Assembly: GCF_049800955.1 (NCBI RefSeq)
Contig: NZ_JBNAGA010000002.1
Span: 124,001 to 188,000 of the forward strand
Origin: JAKVBH01 sp049800955
Lineage (GTDB): Bacteria > Pseudomonadota > Alphaproteobacteria > Rhodobacterales > Rhodobacteraceae
DNA: 64,000 bases
Direction of reading: 5' to 3'
In this document: piece after piece, positions 52,513 through 61,092 of the stretch
Position numbering within the stretch: position 1 is the first letter of the stretch
How the letters are laid out: each line of letters begins with the position of its first letter
Notes under the pieces: model-generated
The model's database searches: none
What the model was told of the DNA's origin: nothing
The model's input: only the letters and a program-made list of their open reading frames with translations
Position numbers and translations under genes: made by a program

Positions 52513-52965
52513 TCAGCCCTTGAAGGGCGCCATCCCGGCGCGCGCCAATTCATCGGCCCGTTCGTTTTCCGGGTGGCCCGCGTGGCCTTTGACCCATTCC
52601 CATGTCACATCATGGCGCGCTTGCGCATCATCCAGACGCTGCCACAACTCGACATTTTTGACGGGTTTCTTGTTGGAGGTTTTCCAGCCGTTGCGTTTCC
52701 AGCCGTGAATCCAACTCGTGACACCGTTTTTGACATAGGCGGAATCCGTCACAATCGTGATCCGTGACGCCCGCTCCAGAGCCTCCAGCGCCGAGATCGC
52801 TGCCATCAGCTCCATGCGGTTGTTGGTTGTCTCCGGCTCACCGCCCTGCAACGCACGCTCCTTGATGACTTCTCCCGCGCGCTTGGCTTGCATCAAAGCA
52901 CCCCACCCGCCCGGGCCGGGATTTCCGGAACACGCGCCGTCGGTATAGGCAAATAACTCGGTCAT
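52513..52965 (-). CDS. rnhA: Ribonuclease HI
   Basis: Endonuclease that cuts the RNA strand of RNA-DNA hybrids; 150 residues. The catalytic DEDD set is complete: D9 (YTDGACSGNPGPGGWG), E52 (NNRMELMAA), D74 (IVTDSAYV) and D138 (ERADELA), with His128 in VKGHAGH. It lies 9 bases after the methyltransferase gene, at the end of the ispH-DUF3429-methyltransferase-rnhA run. Confidence 0.97.
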   Translation of the reverse strand: MTELFAYTDGACSGNPGPGGWGALMQAKRAGEVIKERALQGGEPETTNNRMELMAAISALEALERASRITIVTDSAYVKNGVTSWIHGWKRNGWKTSNKKPVKNVELWQRLDDAQARHDVTWEWVKGHAGHPENERADELARAGMAPFKG

Positions 52966-52974
52966 GAACGCCCC

Positions 52975-53574
52975 TTACACCACACAGGTCAGACTGATCC
53001 AGTCCGCATCTTCGCCACTGAGGCCCGTGTCACGGCCCTGATCAAAACGCACGGGAGTGAACCCCGCCTCGTGCAGCCGGGCGCGCAGCTCCTCTTCGGT
53101 GAAATACGTGTAGTGCCGCCCGATTTTATCACGCTCTTCGCCCTCGCCGGATTTGACGGCCATAAGGAAGACACCGCCCGGCATGAGCGTATGGGCGATC
53201 TGGCGCAGATAACCCGGAAGCGCAGCGCGCGAGGCATGCAGCAACGAGAAATTGGCCCAAACGCCAGCAAGACTGTCGCCCTCCAACTCCGCCAGATCAT
53301 CGAAAACGCGGTGCTGCGCGGTGACGCCTGCGCCGCGCGCCGCAAGTTCGACCATGCCTTGGGAGGCGTCCCAGGCGAGAACATCGCGGCCCGATTGTGC
53401 CATCACCGCCGCCGCCGCCCCAGGCCCGCAACCCAGATCCAGCACGCGCCCGCCGTCTGGCAGGCGTTCGATAAAGTCGATCAGACGCGGATCCTGCGCG
53501 ATGCCTGATGTCAGATCGGCATATTCCTCAGCCCGAGCGTCATAGACGCCGATTGTCTGCGCATCACTCACCAT
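52975..53574 (-). CDS. Class I SAM-dependent methyltransferase
   Basis: A 199-residue methyltransferase with the SAM motif RVLDLGCGPGAAAAVMA, an acidic residue at the end of strand 2 (VLAWDASQGMVELA), and VWANFSLLHASRAALPGYLRQIAHTLMPGG. The target molecule cannot be read from sequence. The ATG at 53574 has AGGAG 6 bases upstream and overlaps the DUF3429 stop by 7 bases, so the two are likely translated together. Confidence 0.9.
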   Translation of the reverse strand: MVSDAQTIGVYDARAEEYADLTSGIAQDPRLIDFIERLPDGGRVLDLGCGPGAAAAVMAQSGRDVLAWDASQGMVELAARGAGVTAQHRVFDDLAELEGDSLAGVWANFSLLHASRAALPGYLRQIAHTLMPGGVFLMAVKSGEGEERDKIGRHYTYFTEEELRARLHEAGFTPVRFDQGRDTGLSGEDADWISLTCVV

Positions 53575-54023
53575 AACGCTCCTACCGTTAAACAGATCAC
53601 GACGAGGCCGGTCAGCAGAAGGCGCAACCCCATCCACCATGGCGGGGCGAGGCCCCATCTCCAGAAGGCAAAATCAAGCACCAGCAAACCCGCAAAGCCC
53701 GTGATCAGGTTGAGGCTCGCCGATGTTGGGCCGCCGCCTGTCATGAAGAAGGCCCAAAGGGCGGGAATGACTGAGAGCGCATAGCCCGTGGCCGCCTGTG
53801 CGCCATCGGCCTTTGTCGCAAACCCCCACAGGACGCCGGACATGAACGACAAAATCACCGTTCCATAAAAGAGCTGGACATAAGGACCGACAAATCGCGG
53901 GCCGATCATACTCAAGCCCCATTGACCCAGCGCGGGCGACAGCAAGGTCGCGGCCCCCCAGGCAAATGGCAGTACACCGGCGAGACCGAGGATAAGCGCG
54001 GAACGCGGGATTTGGTGAAACAC
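53568..54023 (-). CDS. DUF3429 domain-containing membrane protein
   Basis: Inner-membrane protein of 151 residues with about five hydrophobic helices, including ALILGLAGVLPFAWGAATLL, VQLFYGTVILSFMSGVLWGFA and GYALSVIPALWAFFMTGG; this fits the DUF3429 family, of unknown function. The start is the GTG at 54023, with AAGGAG 6 bases upstream; the open frame extends further but there it runs across the dispersed repeat and does not look coding. It lies downstream of ispH and overlaps the methyltransferase gene by 7 bases. Confidence 0.82.
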   Translation of the reverse strand: MFHQIPRSALILGLAGVLPFAWGAATLLSPALGQWGLSMIGPRFVGPYVQLFYGTVILSFMSGVLWGFATKADGAQAATGYALSVIPALWAFFMTGGGPTSASLNLITGFAGLLVLDFAFWRWGLAPPWWMGLRLLLTGLVVICLTVGALW

Positions 54024-54045
54024 GTCTGGCTCCTTGGATAACCTT

Positions 54046-54091
54046 GGCACCGGGGCGCTGCCCAGGCCCCCGGGACATTTTCGGCAAGAGG
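54046..54091 (+). repeat. Dispersed intergenic repeat, copy C
   Basis: It shares ACCGGGGCGCTGCCC and, after a GC stretch, GGACATTT and CGGCAAGAGG with copy A at 2926-2970. It lies in the gap between ispH and the DUF3429 gene, both on the minus strand, and in the same orientation relative to them as copy A is to its flanking genes. Confidence 0.65.
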
Positions 54092-54124
54092 ACGGCAGCG
54101 GCACCCCCCGGGCGCCCCAAATGC

Positions 54125-55075
54125 TCAGGCCGGTTGACGCAACACGCGCGGCACTTTGAACTCGACATTTTCCTGCGCGGTCTCAACCACTTCAACCTGC
54201 GCGTCAAACCGCGCGCGGAAGGCATCTATCACCTCCGTGATCAGAACATCCGGCGCAGAGGCGCCCGCTGTGATACCGACGGATCGAATACCTTCCAGAG
54301 CGCGCCAGTCGATGTCGGACGCACGCTGCACCAGTTGGGCATAGTTGCACCCGGCCCGTGAGGCGACCTCAACAAGACGCTTGGAATTCGATGAATTCGG
54401 TGCGCCAACAACCAGCATGGCATCAGATTTCGGGGCGACGGCCTTGACGGCCTCCTGCCGGTTCGTCGTGGCGTAGCAGATGTCTTCCTTATGGGGCCCA
54501 ACGATGCCCGGGAAGCGCGCTTGCAGAGCCGCGACGATGTCCTTGGTATCGTCCACAGACAGCGTTGTTTGCGTAACAAACGCAAGCTTCGCCGGATCGC
54601 GCACATCGACATGCGCGACGTCTTCGACCGTTTCGACGAGCAGCACCTCGCCATCGGGCAATTGCCCCATCGTCCCGACTGTCTCGGGATGGCCTTCGTG
54701 GCCGATCATGATCATTTGCAGGCCATTGTCGGAGTGTCGCTGCGCCTCGATATGCACCTTGCTCACGAGCGGGCAGGTGGCATCGACATAGATCATCTCA
54801 CGGGCTTGTGCGGCGGCGGGCACAGATTTGGGCACGCCATGGGCGGAAAAGATCACCGGGCGATCATCCGGACAATCCTCGAGTTCTTCGACAAAGACCG
54901 CTCCTTTCGCGCGCAGATCATCCACCACAAATTTGTTGTGCACGATTTCATGGCGCACGTAGACCGGCGCGCCCCATTTCTCGAGCGCCATCTCCACGAT
55001 CTTGATCGCACGATCCACGCCTGCGCAGAATCCTCTGGGGGCTGCGAGGTACAGGGTCAGGGGCGGTTTGGTCAT
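54125..55075 (-). CDS. ispH: 4-hydroxy-3-methylbut-2-enyl diphosphate reductase
   Basis: Last enzyme of the MEP isoprenoid pathway, an iron-sulfur protein giving IPP and DMAPP; 316 residues. The three cluster cysteines are in GFCAGVDRA (C17), DATCPLVSKVH and DICYATTNRQ. The family blocks YVRHEIVHNKFVVDDL, FSAHGVPKSV, GHEGHPETVGT and GAPNSSNSKRLVE are clear. It heads the minus-strand run ending in rnhA and is divergent from the MFS gene. Confidence 0.97.
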   Translation of the reverse strand: MTKPPLTLYLAAPRGFCAGVDRAIKIVEMALEKWGAPVYVRHEIVHNKFVVDDLRAKGAVFVEELEDCPDDRPVIFSAHGVPKSVPAAAQAREMIYVDATCPLVSKVHIEAQRHSDNGLQMIMIGHEGHPETVGTMGQLPDGEVLLVETVEDVAHVDVRDPAKLAFVTQTTLSVDDTKDIVAALQARFPGIVGPHKEDICYATTNRQEAVKAVAPKSDAMLVVGAPNSSNSKRLVEVASRAGCNYAQLVQRASDIDWRALEGIRSVGITAGASAPDVLITEVIDAFRARFDAQVEVVETAQENVEFKVPRVLRQPA

Positions 55076-55191
55076 GTTCTCAAGTCCTGTCTATCTGCGT
55101 TTACAGCTAGCGCGTGCGCCGGGGTACGTAAAGCCTGAGATAGGCGGATCTTTCCTTGCTTGAAGAGGCTATTGCGTGCAAGGCGAGGCAC

Positions 55192-56415
55192 ATGCGCATG
55201 CTCCCCTTCCTTCGCGACAATATCCGGTTCCTGACCGCCGGTGCGCTCCTGACGTTGCTCTCCGGATTTGGTCAAACCTATTTCATCTCGCTCTTTGCAG
55301 GCGACATCCGCCGTGACTTCGGCTTGAGCCATGGCGAATGGGGCGCGCTTTACATGATGGGAACGATGGCCTCGGCCGTGGTCATGATCTGGGCTGGCGT
55401 GTTGACCGACATCTTTCGGGTGCGCGTTCTGGGTCCCGTCGTTCTTGTGGCGCTGGCGCTGGCAAGTCTGAGCATGGCCTGGAACCCCGCGGTCTGGGCC
55501 CTTCCGCTCATTGTGTTCGCCCTGCGATTTCTGGGGCAAGGCATGATGACCCATATCGCAGTTGTGGCCATGGCGCGCTGGTATGTGGCGACACGCGGGC
55601 GCGCACTTTTCGTGGCGTCTCTTGGGTTCTCTGCCGGTGAAGCCTTCGTGCCCCTGATCGTCGTATCGCTTCTGGGCCTTGTCGCATGGCAATCGATCTG
55701 GATGGCGGGCTCTGTGATCTGCCTCCTGGCCGTGCCTTTGATGTTGTTTCTGTTGCGCCAGGAGCGCCAGCCCCGTGATCTCGCAAAATCCAATGCATCT
55801 CTCGGCATGGGCGGGCGCCACTGGACCCGACGAGACAGCCTGCAACACCCGCTGTTTTGGGCGATGATACCGGCCATACTGGGGCCTGCGGCATTCAACA
55901 CCGCCTTCGTGTTCCATCAGGTTCATATCGCCGACGTGAAAGGCATTTCGCATCTGGCTTTTGTCGCCTTTTTCCCGGTTTTCACGGTTGTGTCGGTCAC
56001 GATGATGGGCGTCATGGGCTGGGCGATTGACCGCTTTGGCACGGCGCGCCTGATGCCCTTTTATCAATTGCCCATGGTCGCAGGCTTTGTCGCCTTTGGC
56101 TTCGCAGACACGCTTTGGATGCTGGGCGTGGGCTTTGCCTGTCTGGGCCTGACCTCCGGCGCCAATGCGACGCTGCCCAACGCTTTTTGGGCCGAGTTCT
56201 ATGGCACGGCGCATATCGGGAGCATTAAGGCCTTGGCCGCTGCCGTCATGGTTTTGGGCTCTGCCCTCGGGCCCGGCCTCACAGGCGCCTTGATCGATCT
56301 GGACATAGGGATTGAGACGCAGTTCTTCTGGATCGCCGCTTATTTCGTTTTGGCCACTGGCACGATGGTTTGGGGCATTGGCCGCGCAGCGCATGACCTG
56401 CCAGGGTGCAGCTAA
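55192..56415 (+). CDS. MFS transporter
   Basis: Major-facilitator transporter of 407 residues with twelve predicted helices. The N-terminal region DNIRFLTAGALLTLLSGFGQTYFISLF and GEWGALYMMGTMASAVVMIWAGVLTDIFRVR (with the loop 2-3 element) are typical. The substrate is not determinable. The ATG at 55192 has GCGAGG upstream; an upstream TTG at 55156 is unlikely. It is divergent from ispH and convergent with the NYN-domain gene. Confidence 0.9.
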   Translation: MRMLPFLRDNIRFLTAGALLTLLSGFGQTYFISLFAGDIRRDFGLSHGEWGALYMMGTMASAVVMIWAGVLTDIFRVRVLGPVVLVALALASLSMAWNPAVWALPLIVFALRFLGQGMMTHIAVVAMARWYVATRGRALFVASLGFSAGEAFVPLIVVSLLGLVAWQSIWMAGSVICLLAVPLMLFLLRQERQPRDLAKSNASLGMGGRHWTRRDSLQHPLFWAMIPAILGPAAFNTAFVFHQVHIADVKGISHLAFVAFFPVFTVVSVTMMGVMGWAIDRFGTARLMPFYQLPMVAGFVAFGFADTLWMLGVGFACLGLTSGANATLPNAFWAEFYGTAHIGSIKALAAAVMVLGSALGPGLTGALIDLDIGIETQFFWIAAYFVLATGTMVWGIGRAAHDLPGCS

Positions 56416-56420
56416 TGAAA

Positions 56421-56441
56421 AAGCCCGCACGAGGCGGACTT
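56421..56441. terminator. Imperfect hairpin between convergent genes
   Basis: AAGCCCGC and GCGGACTT form an 8-bp stem with one mismatch and a 5-base loop, flanked by AAA on the left. On the minus strand it is followed by TTTCATTAG. It probably ends the NYN-domain gene; the evidence is moderate. Confidence 0.45.
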
Positions 56442-56449
56442 GATCAGGT

Positions 56450-57022
56450 TTATTCTACGGCTTGCTCTTCGGGCTCGCGCGAGATCATGGGTTCGCGTGG
56501 CGGCCGTCCGATCACATCTCTCAGACCGTCCAGTTCGATGAAGTTGTCGGCCTGACGGCGCAGTTCATCGGCAATCATCGGTGGTTGTGAGCGGATCGTC
56601 GAGACAACCGACACACGGACGCCTTGACGCTGCAGACTTTCAACGAGCGGCCGGAAATCCCCATCTCCGGAAAACAGCACGATGTGGTCGACGCGAGGCG
56701 CGAGTTCCATGGCATCGACCGTGAGCTCGATATCCATGTTGCCTTTGACTTTTCTGCGGCCCTGGCTGTCCGTGTATTCCTTCGCAGGCTTCGTCACCAT
56801 GGTGAAGCCGTTGTAGTGCAGCCAATCCACGAGAGGGCGGATTGGCGAATACTCTTCATTTTCCAGCAGCGCTGTGTAGTAGAACGCGCGAACAAGTTTG
56901 CCGCGTCTGACAAATTCCTGACGCAACAACTTATAGTCGATGTCAAACCCCAGCGCCTTTGCAGCCGCGTAGAGATTTGATCCATCGATGAACAGCGCGA
57001 GCCGTTCGTCCTTGTAAAACAT
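56450..57022 (-). CDS. NYN domain-containing protein (LabA/DUF88-like)
   Basis: A 190-residue protein with a PIN-like NYN nuclease fold. The acidic residues expected at the metal site are seen in LALFIDGSNLY (Asp13), KGNMDIELTVDAME and LFSGDGDFRPLVE. This places it with the LabA/DUF88 branch, implicated in RNA processing or regulation; the exact role is unknown. The C-terminal tail after about residue 165 is charged and probably disordered. The ATG at 57022 is followed by the typical MFYKDERLA start. It is divergent from folK. Confidence 0.9.
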   Translation of the reverse strand: MFYKDERLALFIDGSNLYAAAKALGFDIDYKLLRQEFVRRGKLVRAFYYTALLENEEYSPIRPLVDWLHYNGFTMVTKPAKEYTDSQGRRKVKGNMDIELTVDAMELAPRVDHIVLFSGDGDFRPLVESLQRQGVRVSVVSTIRSQPPMIADELRRQADNFIELDGLRDVIGRPPREPMISREPEEQAVE

Positions 57023-57111
57023 TCAATGTCCTTCCAAATGGAATTAGCCCGCGCGGGTCTCCGTGAGTGAAATCGGATCGCGGACAGTTTAACTTTTAAG
57101 GTTTTGTGACA

Positions 57112-57720
57112 ATGCCACAAGTCACGAATTTAACTCCCGGCCGGGTAATCCAGCGTCAATATGGGAAATTAGCCCTCATTGCCGTCGGGGCAAATATGGA
57201 ATCTCCGGTAGGCGCTCCCGCAGTGACATTGCGTCAAGCCATTGCCATGCTTGCACAAAATGGCGCCTTGATTCGAAGCGTCAGCCGGTTTTTCCAGACG
57301 CCCTGCTTTCCAAGGGACGCAGGGCCCGATTACGTGAACGCCGCGCTGACTTTGCAGTGGAACGCATCCGCCGATGCGATTTTGGGCCTGTTGCACGACG
57401 TAGAGGCGTCATTTGCACGCCAACGCATCATGCGCTGGGGCCAGAGAACGCTGGATCTGGACCTGATTGCACTGGGAGATGAGATCCTGCCCTCCCGCGA
57501 TATCCACGACCATTGGCGCAGCCTGAGCCCGGAATTGCAGGCGAAAGAAGCGCCCGACCGGCTCATTCTGCCCCATCCCCGCGTGCAAGACCGTGCGTTT
57601 GTCCTGGGCCCTCTGCGCGATATTGCGCCGGCTTGGCAGCACCCCATCTTTGGGTTGAGCATCGCCGAGATGTACGAAACGCTCTCTGAGCAAGACAAAA
57701 ACAGTCTCACCCCCTTGTGA
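57112..57720 (+). CDS. folK: 2-amino-4-hydroxy-6-hydroxymethyldihydropteridine diphosphokinase
   Basis: Transfers pyrophosphate from ATP to the pterin in folate biosynthesis; 202 residues. Visible are ALIAVGANMESP, RSVSRFFQTPCFPRDAGPDYVNAALTLQ, WGQRTLDLDLIALGDE (the metal-binding and catalytic motif) and LPHPRVQDRAFVLGPLRDIAP. The N-terminal 17 residues before the core are longer than usual. ATG 57112 is preferred to a GTG two codons earlier. The gene precedes rpoZ by 79 bases. Confidence 0.94.
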   Translation: MPQVTNLTPGRVIQRQYGKLALIAVGANMESPVGAPAVTLRQAIAMLAQNGALIRSVSRFFQTPCFPRDAGPDYVNAALTLQWNASADAILGLLHDVEASFARQRIMRWGQRTLDLDLIALGDEILPSRDIHDHWRSLSPELQAKEAPDRLILPHPRVQDRAFVLGPLRDIAPAWQHPIFGLSIAEMYETLSEQDKNSLTPL

Positions 57721-57799
57721 ACCAGCGCCTTTTGACTTGTCATCGCGCGTGTCAAGCCTTAAGTGCAGGGTTCTATTTATCTACCCGACGGAGATTAAG

Positions 57800-58156
57800 A
57801 TGGCCCGCGTGACGGTTGAAGATTGCGTTGACAAGGTTCCAAACCGGTTCGAGCTGGTGATGCTTGCTGCTCATCGCGCACGCGAAGTCTCTGCGGGCGC
57901 AGCGATTACGCTGGATCGTGATAATGACAAGAATCCTGTCGTTGCGCTCCGCGAGATCGCAGAAGAAACGCAAAGCGCCGATGAACTCCGCGAGCGTCTG
58001 ATCGAATCGAACCAGACGCAGATTGAAGTGGATGAGCCTGTCGATGACAGCATGGCGCTTCTCATGGGTGCTGAGACAGCAGACAAGCCGCAAGAAGATG
58101 ATCTCTCCGAGGAGAAGCTTTTGCGCGCATTGATGGAAGCACAAGGGCAAGGGTAA
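57800..58156 (+). CDS. rpoZ: RNA polymerase omega subunit
   Basis: Small subunit that helps assemble RNA polymerase around beta-prime and, in proteobacteria, forms part of the ppGpp-binding site; 118 residues. The conserved start MARVTVEDCVDKVPNRFELVMLAAHRAREVS and the helix KNPVVALREIAEET are diagnostic; the C-terminus is acidic. GGAG precedes the ATG at 57800. It is followed by the rsh gene after 26 bases, linking polymerase and alarmone functions in one run. Confidence 0.97.
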   Translation: MARVTVEDCVDKVPNRFELVMLAAHRAREVSAGAAITLDRDNDKNPVVALREIAEETQSADELRERLIESNQTQIEVDEPVDDSMALLMGAETADKPQEDDLSEEKLLRALMEAQGQG

Positions 58157-58182
58157 ACCGCGCCCTGCGGATGAGCTGAGCG

Positions 58183-60321
58183 ATGATTTCTGACGACGAC
58201 CTCATCGCGCTTGTCCGCAACTACAACCCAAAAACCAATGAAGCGCTCATCCGTGAGGCCTATGCCTATGGGCGGGACATGCATGAAGGGCAACTCCGCC
58301 ATTCCGGTGAGCCCTATTTCACGCATCCTGTTGCCGTTGCGGCGATCCTGACAGAGCAGCGGCTCGATGATGCAACGATCATCACCGCGCTGTTGCATGA
58401 TACGATCGAAGACACGCGCGCAAGTTATGCCGATGTGACCGAGCGGTTCGGGGAGGAAGTGGCCAGCCTCGTGGATGGCGTCACCAAGCTGACCAACCTG
58501 CAGCTCTCCTCTACCGAGACCAAACAAGCCGAGAACTTCCGCAAGCTCTTCATGGCGATGTCCCGGGATTTGCGGGTCATCCTCGTCAAGCTCGCGGACC
58601 GTTTGCACAACATGCGCACGATCCGGGCCATGAAAACGGAAAAGCAGGCGCAAAAAGCGCGTGAGACCATGGACATCTACGCCCCCCTTGCAGGGCGCAT
58701 GGGCATGCAGTGGATGAGAGAAGAGCTGGAGGACATGGCATTTCGCGTCCTCAACCCCGAAGGTCGTTCCTCGATCATCCGCCGCTTCATCACCCTGCAA
58801 AAAGAGACCGGCGACGTGATCCATCGCATCACCGGCGACATGCGCAAGGAGCTGGAAAAAGCAGGGATCGAGGCAGAAGTCTTTGGGCGCGCCAAGAAGC
58901 CCTATTCGATCTGGCGGAAGATGCAGGAAAAGGAGGTCGGCTTCTCGCGCCTCTCCGATATCTATGGTTTCCGCATCATTACGCAGAGCGACATGGATTG
59001 CTACCGCACGCTGGGCGCCATTCACCAGCGATGGAGCGCCGTGCCGGGCCGGTTCAAGGATTATGTGAGCCAACCCAAAACCAATGGCTATCGCTCCATT
59101 CACACAACCGTTTCGGGCCGTGACGGCAAGCGTGTCGAGGTGCAAATCCGGACACGGCAGATGCATGACGTGGCAGAAACCGGGGTCGCGGCGCATTGGT
59201 CTTATCGCGACGGGGTGCGCACGCAAAACCCCTTTGCCGTCGATCCTGCCAAGTGGATCGCCAGCCTCACCGAGCAATTTGAGACAGAAGAAGACCACGA
59301 GGATTTCCTCGAGACCGTCAAGCTCGAGATGTATTCCGACCAGGTCTTCTGTTTCACGCCCAAGGGCGAGGTGATCAAGCTGCCCAAAGGCGCCACACCT
59401 CTGGATTTTGCCTATGCCATCCACACGCGGATTGGGCATGCCTGCGTGGGGGCCAAGGTAGACGGGTTGCGTGTGCCGCTCTGGACACGCGTGAAAAACG
59501 GTCAATCCGTTGAGATCATCACGGCCGAGGGCCAGACGCCTCAGGCCACATGGCTCGATATTGCCACAACCGGGAAAGCCCGCTCTGCCATTCGCCGCGC
59601 GCTGCGCGAGCAGGACCGTGAGCGTTTTGTCCGGCTGGGCCATGAACTCGCGCGCGCCGCATTTGAACATGTGGGGCGCAAGGTCTCCGACAAGGTGATC
59701 GAGACGGCGGCCCGCAATCTTCGGATCCCCAATGCAAACGAGTTGTTGGCCCGGCTGGGGTCTGCGGAGATATCAACGCGCGCCGTAGTGCAGGCTGTCT
59801 ATCCCGATCTCGTGCCCGAAGAAGGCGAAGAGATTGATCCCGCACGTGCAGTGATCGGCCTGCAACCCGGTCAGAGCTTCCGGCGCGGCACATGCTGCCA
59901 GGCCTTGCCCGGGGAGCGCATCGTCGGCATCACCTATCGCGGCGAAGGTGTTGTGGTACACAAGATAGACTGTGATCGGCTGGCCGATTTTGAGGATCAA
60001 ACGGATCGCTGGCTGGATCTGCATTGGAGCGAGGGCAACCACGCGGCGGGCTATGTGGTGACGCTTGACCTGACGATTGGCAATGATGCGGGTGTCCTGG
60101 GTCGAATTTGCACATTGATCGGCCAGAACAAGGCCAATATCTCGGATCTGGAGTTTCTGGATCGGAAACCGGATTTTTACAGGCTTTATGCCAACGTCGA
60201 ACTGAGGGACACAGAGCACGCCCACTCGCTTCTCACCGCATTGGAAGCGGAGAGCGACGTGGCGCAGGTGACCCGGGTTCAGGAAGAAACGAAGATCGGC
60301 GCACGCGCCGAGAACGGATAG
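58183..60321 (+). CDS. rsh: Bifunctional (p)ppGpp synthetase/hydrolase (RelA/SpoT homologue)
   Basis: Long RSH enzyme of 712 residues that makes and degrades the stringent alarmone. The HD hydrolase site has H48 and H72-D73 (LLHDTIEDT), indicating an active hydrolase. The synthetase region includes RFKDYVSQPKTNGYRSIHTTV (about 290-310). TGS (VFCFTPKGEVIKLPKGATPLDFAYA) and C-terminal ACT domains follow. As usual in alphaproteobacteria a single Rsh is expected to do both jobs. It lies 26 bases after rpoZ and 9 before the DUF2062 gene. Confidence 0.97.
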   Translation: MISDDDLIALVRNYNPKTNEALIREAYAYGRDMHEGQLRHSGEPYFTHPVAVAAILTEQRLDDATIITALLHDTIEDTRASYADVTERFGEEVASLVDGVTKLTNLQLSSTETKQAENFRKLFMAMSRDLRVILVKLADRLHNMRTIRAMKTEKQAQKARETMDIYAPLAGRMGMQWMREELEDMAFRVLNPEGRSSIIRRFITLQKETGDVIHRITGDMRKELEKAGIEAEVFGRAKKPYSIWRKMQEKEVGFSRLSDIYGFRIITQSDMDCYRTLGAIHQRWSAVPGRFKDYVSQPKTNGYRSIHTTVSGRDGKRVEVQIRTRQMHDVAETGVAAHWSYRDGVRTQNPFAVDPAKWIASLTEQFETEEDHEDFLETVKLEMYSDQVFCFTPKGEVIKLPKGATPLDFAYAIHTRIGHACVGAKVDGLRVPLWTRVKNGQSVEIITAEGQTPQATWLDIATTGKARSAIRRALREQDRERFVRLGHELARAAFEHVGRKVSDKVIETAARNLRIPNANELLARLGSAEISTRAVVQAVYPDLVPEEGEEIDPARAVIGLQPGQSFRRGTCCQALPGERIVGITYRGEGVVVHKIDCDRLADFEDQTDRWLDLHWSEGNHAAGYVVTLDLTIGNDAGVLGRICTLIGQNKANISDLEFLDRKPDFYRLYANVELRDTEHAHSLLTALEAESDVAQVTRVQEETKIGARAENG

Positions 60322-60330
60322 AGGTGGAGC

Positions 60331-61008
60331 TTGGTGTTCAAGCGGCGCGATAGGAAGCCCCCCGGACGGGCCTTGCTTGAGCTGTTTTGGCCCAAAGGGG
60401 GCTGGGGCCGCGCTGCGCAATACGTCAAGCATCGCCTGCACCGTTTGCCCGACCCGCCCGAACGCATCGCACGCGGGATATGGGCGGGGGTTTTCACAAC
60501 CTTTTCGCCCTTCTACGGCCTGCATTTCGTGGTGGCAGGGGTTCTCGCATTTGTCATGCGCGGGAACCTGCTTGCCGCGCTCTTATCGACCTTTTTTGGC
60601 AACCCGCTGACCTATGTGCCCATCGGGATCGTCTCGTTGACCACCGGGCATTGGCTGCTCGGATCCGAGATGCAGATGGATGTCGAAACATCGCTTGGGC
60701 AAAAGTTTGGCGATGCGGCCAATGATCTGTTTTACAATCTCTGGACCTACGTGGCTGGCGGCACACGCGATTGGCACGGGCTCACCGTCTTCTGGCATGA
60801 CGTGTTCTACCCCTACATGATTGGCGGCATTCTTCCCGGAATTTTCGCCGCCACGGTTTGCTACTACGTGTCGCTGCCGCTGATCCGCGCCTACCAAGCG
60901 CGCCGAAAAGGCGCGATCAAGGCGCGCTTTGAAGCGTTGAAGTCGAAGGCCGCGCAAGCCAAGCCGGGCGGCAAGAAACCAGCCGACAGGTCGGGAACTG
61001 CTGACTGA
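60331..61008 (+). CDS. DUF2062 domain-containing membrane protein
   Basis: A 225-residue inner-membrane protein of the DUF2062 family; function unknown. The family region is PPERIARGIWAGVFTTFSPFYGLHFVVAGVLAF and LLSTFFGNPLTYVPIG, with about three hydrophobic helices, and the C-terminus is a basic Lys/Ala-rich tail. The start codon is TTG at 60331 (reading MVFKRRD, as relatives begin) with GAGGTGGAG upstream; a GTG one codon later is possible. It lies between rsh and pdxJ, the common roseobacter order. Confidence 0.88.
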   Translation: MVFKRRDRKPPGRALLELFWPKGGWGRAAQYVKHRLHRLPDPPERIARGIWAGVFTTFSPFYGLHFVVAGVLAFVMRGNLLAALLSTFFGNPLTYVPIGIVSLTTGHWLLGSEMQMDVETSLGQKFGDAANDLFYNLWTYVAGGTRDWHGLTVFWHDVFYPYMIGGILPGIFAATVCYYVSLPLIRAYQARRKGAIKARFEALKSKAAQAKPGGKKPADRSGTAD

Positions 61009-61092
61009 GGCGGTCGGCCATTCTCATAACAACAAACGATTCACGTTTGACAGGAATCGCTCTAGGTTCGTGTTCAAATGAATGAGGACGCC

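Noticed and set aside
57871..59670. A 599-codon minus-strand frame across rpoZ and rsh
   Set aside because: Both sense genes are clear and complete; the frame spans two genes and has no own ribosome site.
61047..61075. TTGACA upstream of pdxJ as a -35 element
   Set aside because: No acceptable -10 sequence at 16-18 bases; too weak to call.
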